Origin: an uncultured Lachnospiraceae bacterium
GTDB lineage: Bacteria > Bacillota > Clostridia > Lachnospirales > Lachnospiraceae
NCBI GenBank assembly: GCA_948438565.1
Contig: CAOJLW010000142.1
Span: 1 to 5,929, forward strand
Direction of reading: 5' to 3'
Length of the DNA: 5,929 nucleotides
Position numbers and translations under genes: made by a program. The notes beneath the pieces were generated by a model that saw only the letters and a list, made by a program, of their open reading frames with translations, ran no database searches and was not told where the DNA came from. This document shows, piece after piece, positions 4,926 to 5,929 of this stretch (positions are counted from its first letter, which is position 1; each line of letters begins with the position of its first letter).

Positions 4926-5929
4926 ATGAAAAAAATCGTCTTAACCGGCGGCGGCACTGCTGGGCATGTTACGCCAAATATTGCCTTGCTCCCCCGTCTT
5001 TTGCAGTTGTCCTATGAAGTCAGCTATATCGGATCTTACCATGGCATCGAAAAAGAACTGATTGAAGCCGAACAAATCCCATACTATGGGATCTCCTCCG
5101 GCAAGCTTCGCAGATATCTGGATTTTAAAAATCTTTCCGATCCATTTAAGGTCATCAAAGGTCTTGGGCAATCTATCCGCCTCCTGGGAAAATTAAAACC
5201 GGATATTATATTTTCCAAAGGCGGCTTTGTCTCGGTTCCGGTGGTTTTAGCGGCAAGGCTTCGTCACATTCCCGTTATTATACATGAATCGGACATTACG
5301 CCGGGTCTTGCCAACAAAATTGCCATTCCCGCAGCAAAAAAAGTTTGCTGTAATTTTCCGGAAACCTTAAAATACCTCCCCAAAGAAAAAGCCGTCCTGA
5401 CTGGTTCTCCCATCCGCCGGGAATTGCTATCCGGAAACCCGGATCATGCCCGTTCCTACTGCCATTTCCACAATAGGCAACCGGTACTGCTTGTCATCGG
5501 CGGAAGCACAGGCTCCAAAAAAATTAACGATACCATACGCGCACAGCTCCCAGTCCTTTTAAAAGAATTTCAAGTAATACACCTGTGTGGTAAAGGCAAT
5601 CTGGAAAACTCTCTGATGGACACGGATGGCTACGCACAATTTGAATATATTAGCCAACAGCTTCGAGATATGTTTGCATTAGCGGATATCGTCATTTCCC
5701 GCGCAGGAGCCAATGCCATCTGTGAACTGCTCGCGCTTCGTAAACCGAATATTCTAATCCCGCTTTCTGCCGCCGCCAGCAGAGGCGACCAGATTTTAAA
5801 CGCAAAATCCTTTGAAAAGCAGGGTTTTTCATACGTGATAGAGGAAGAAGCTCTCTCTGCAAACAGCCTTCTGACCGCAATTCATACCGTTTCCAACGAA
5901 AAAGCCGCCTATATCTCGGCCATGCAAAA
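4926..5929 (+). CDS. murG: MurG, lipid II synthase (undecaprenyl-PP-MurNAc-pentapeptide GlcNAc transferase), 3' end cut by window
   Basis: MurG is a GT28 glycosyltransferase on the inner face of the membrane that moves GlcNAc from UDP-GlcNAc to lipid I, giving lipid II for peptidoglycan. The frame is open for 334 codons to the window edge; the family is about 350-360 residues, so only the tail is missing. N-terminal acceptor domain: glycine loop GGGTAGH (8-14), SKGGFVSVP (97-105) and HESDITPGLANK (120-131), a variant of the HEQN motif of E. coli MurG. C-terminal donor domain: IGGSTGSKKIN (191-201), SRAGANAICE (258-267) with the expected ribose-binding Glu267, and GDQILNA (287-293) with Gln289. 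The ATG is set by the MKKIVLTGGGT start. The ribosome binding site is unusual: GAAAGGA ends 15 bases upstream, and only a weak AGG (4914-4916) is at a normal distance. No ftsW or mur gene precedes it, so it stands outside a standard upstream cell-wall gene cluster and has its own promoter. Confidence 0.95.
   Translation, partial: MKKIVLTGGGTAGHVTPNIALLPRLLQLSYEVSYIGSYHGIEKELIEAEQIPYYGISSGKLRRYLDFKNLSDPFKVIKGLGQSIRLLGKLKPDIIFSKGGFVSVPVVLAARLRHIPVIIHESDITPGLANKIAIPAAKKVCCNFPETLKYLPKEKAVLTGSPIRRELLSGNPDHARSYCHFHNRQPVLLVIGGSTGSKKINDTIRAQLPVLLKEFQVIHLCGKGNLENSLMDTDGYAQFEYISQQLRDMFALADIVISRAGANAICELLALRKPNILIPLSAAASRGDQILNAKSFEKQGFSYVIEEEALSANSLLTAIHTVSNEKAAYISAMQ

Noticed and set aside
1..5929. 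CRISPR array, tRNA, rRNA, insertion sequence or a multi-gene defence system.
   Set aside because: No regularly spaced long repeats, no conserved RNA motifs, no transposase and no recognisable defence proteins. The only unusual protein, at 3473-4768, has no neighbour that supports a defence role.

Overview
The window looks like chromosomal DNA from a low-to-mid GC Gram-positive bacterium, most likely a clostridial Firmicute of the Lachnospiraceae type. The grounds are strong AGGAGG-type ribosome binding sites, sigma-A-like promoters, a 448-residue Bacillus/Clostridium-type glucose-6-phosphate isomerase, and a MurG with the 'GGGTAGHVTPN' and 'HESDITPG' motifs I associate with clostridia. The genus call comes from protein style only and was not checked by a search. 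I see no mobile element, CRISPR array, rRNA or tRNA.

Layout, left to right. Positions 1-241 hold no complete gene. They contain a strong leftward promoter for something beyond the left edge, a cluster of TTACA repeats, and a long inverted repeat just after the stop of the first gene. Next come four leftward (minus-strand) genes: a secreted protein with four bacterial Ig-like (BIG2) domains (242-1438); pgi (1585-2931), which has its own promoter and a very good intrinsic terminator; a 111-residue single-pass membrane protein (3019-3354); and a 431-residue protein (3473-4768). A 157-bp divergent promoter region separates these from murG, which reads rightward from 4926 and runs off the window with nearly all of its length present.

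Two genes have clear housekeeping jobs. Pgi interconverts glucose-6-phosphate and fructose-6-phosphate, and MurG adds GlcNAc to lipid I to make lipid II. Fructose-6-phosphate feeds UDP-GlcNAc synthesis, so the two are metabolically adjacent, but nothing here shows co-regulation. The 431-residue gene, the membrane protein and pgi share a strand with no obvious terminator between them, so read-through is possible, although pgi has its own promoter.

The most unusual item is the 431-residue protein. By eye it follows the layout of a ComEC-like metallo-beta-lactamase-fold domain, but every expected metal-ligand position is replaced: HxHxDH becomes CxTxAY, the GD aspartate becomes Asn, PHHGS becomes PNCGS, and the last His becomes Ser. 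It also carries a dense cysteine cluster. I read it as a candidate pseudoenzyme or repurposed fold. Structure prediction would test this directly.
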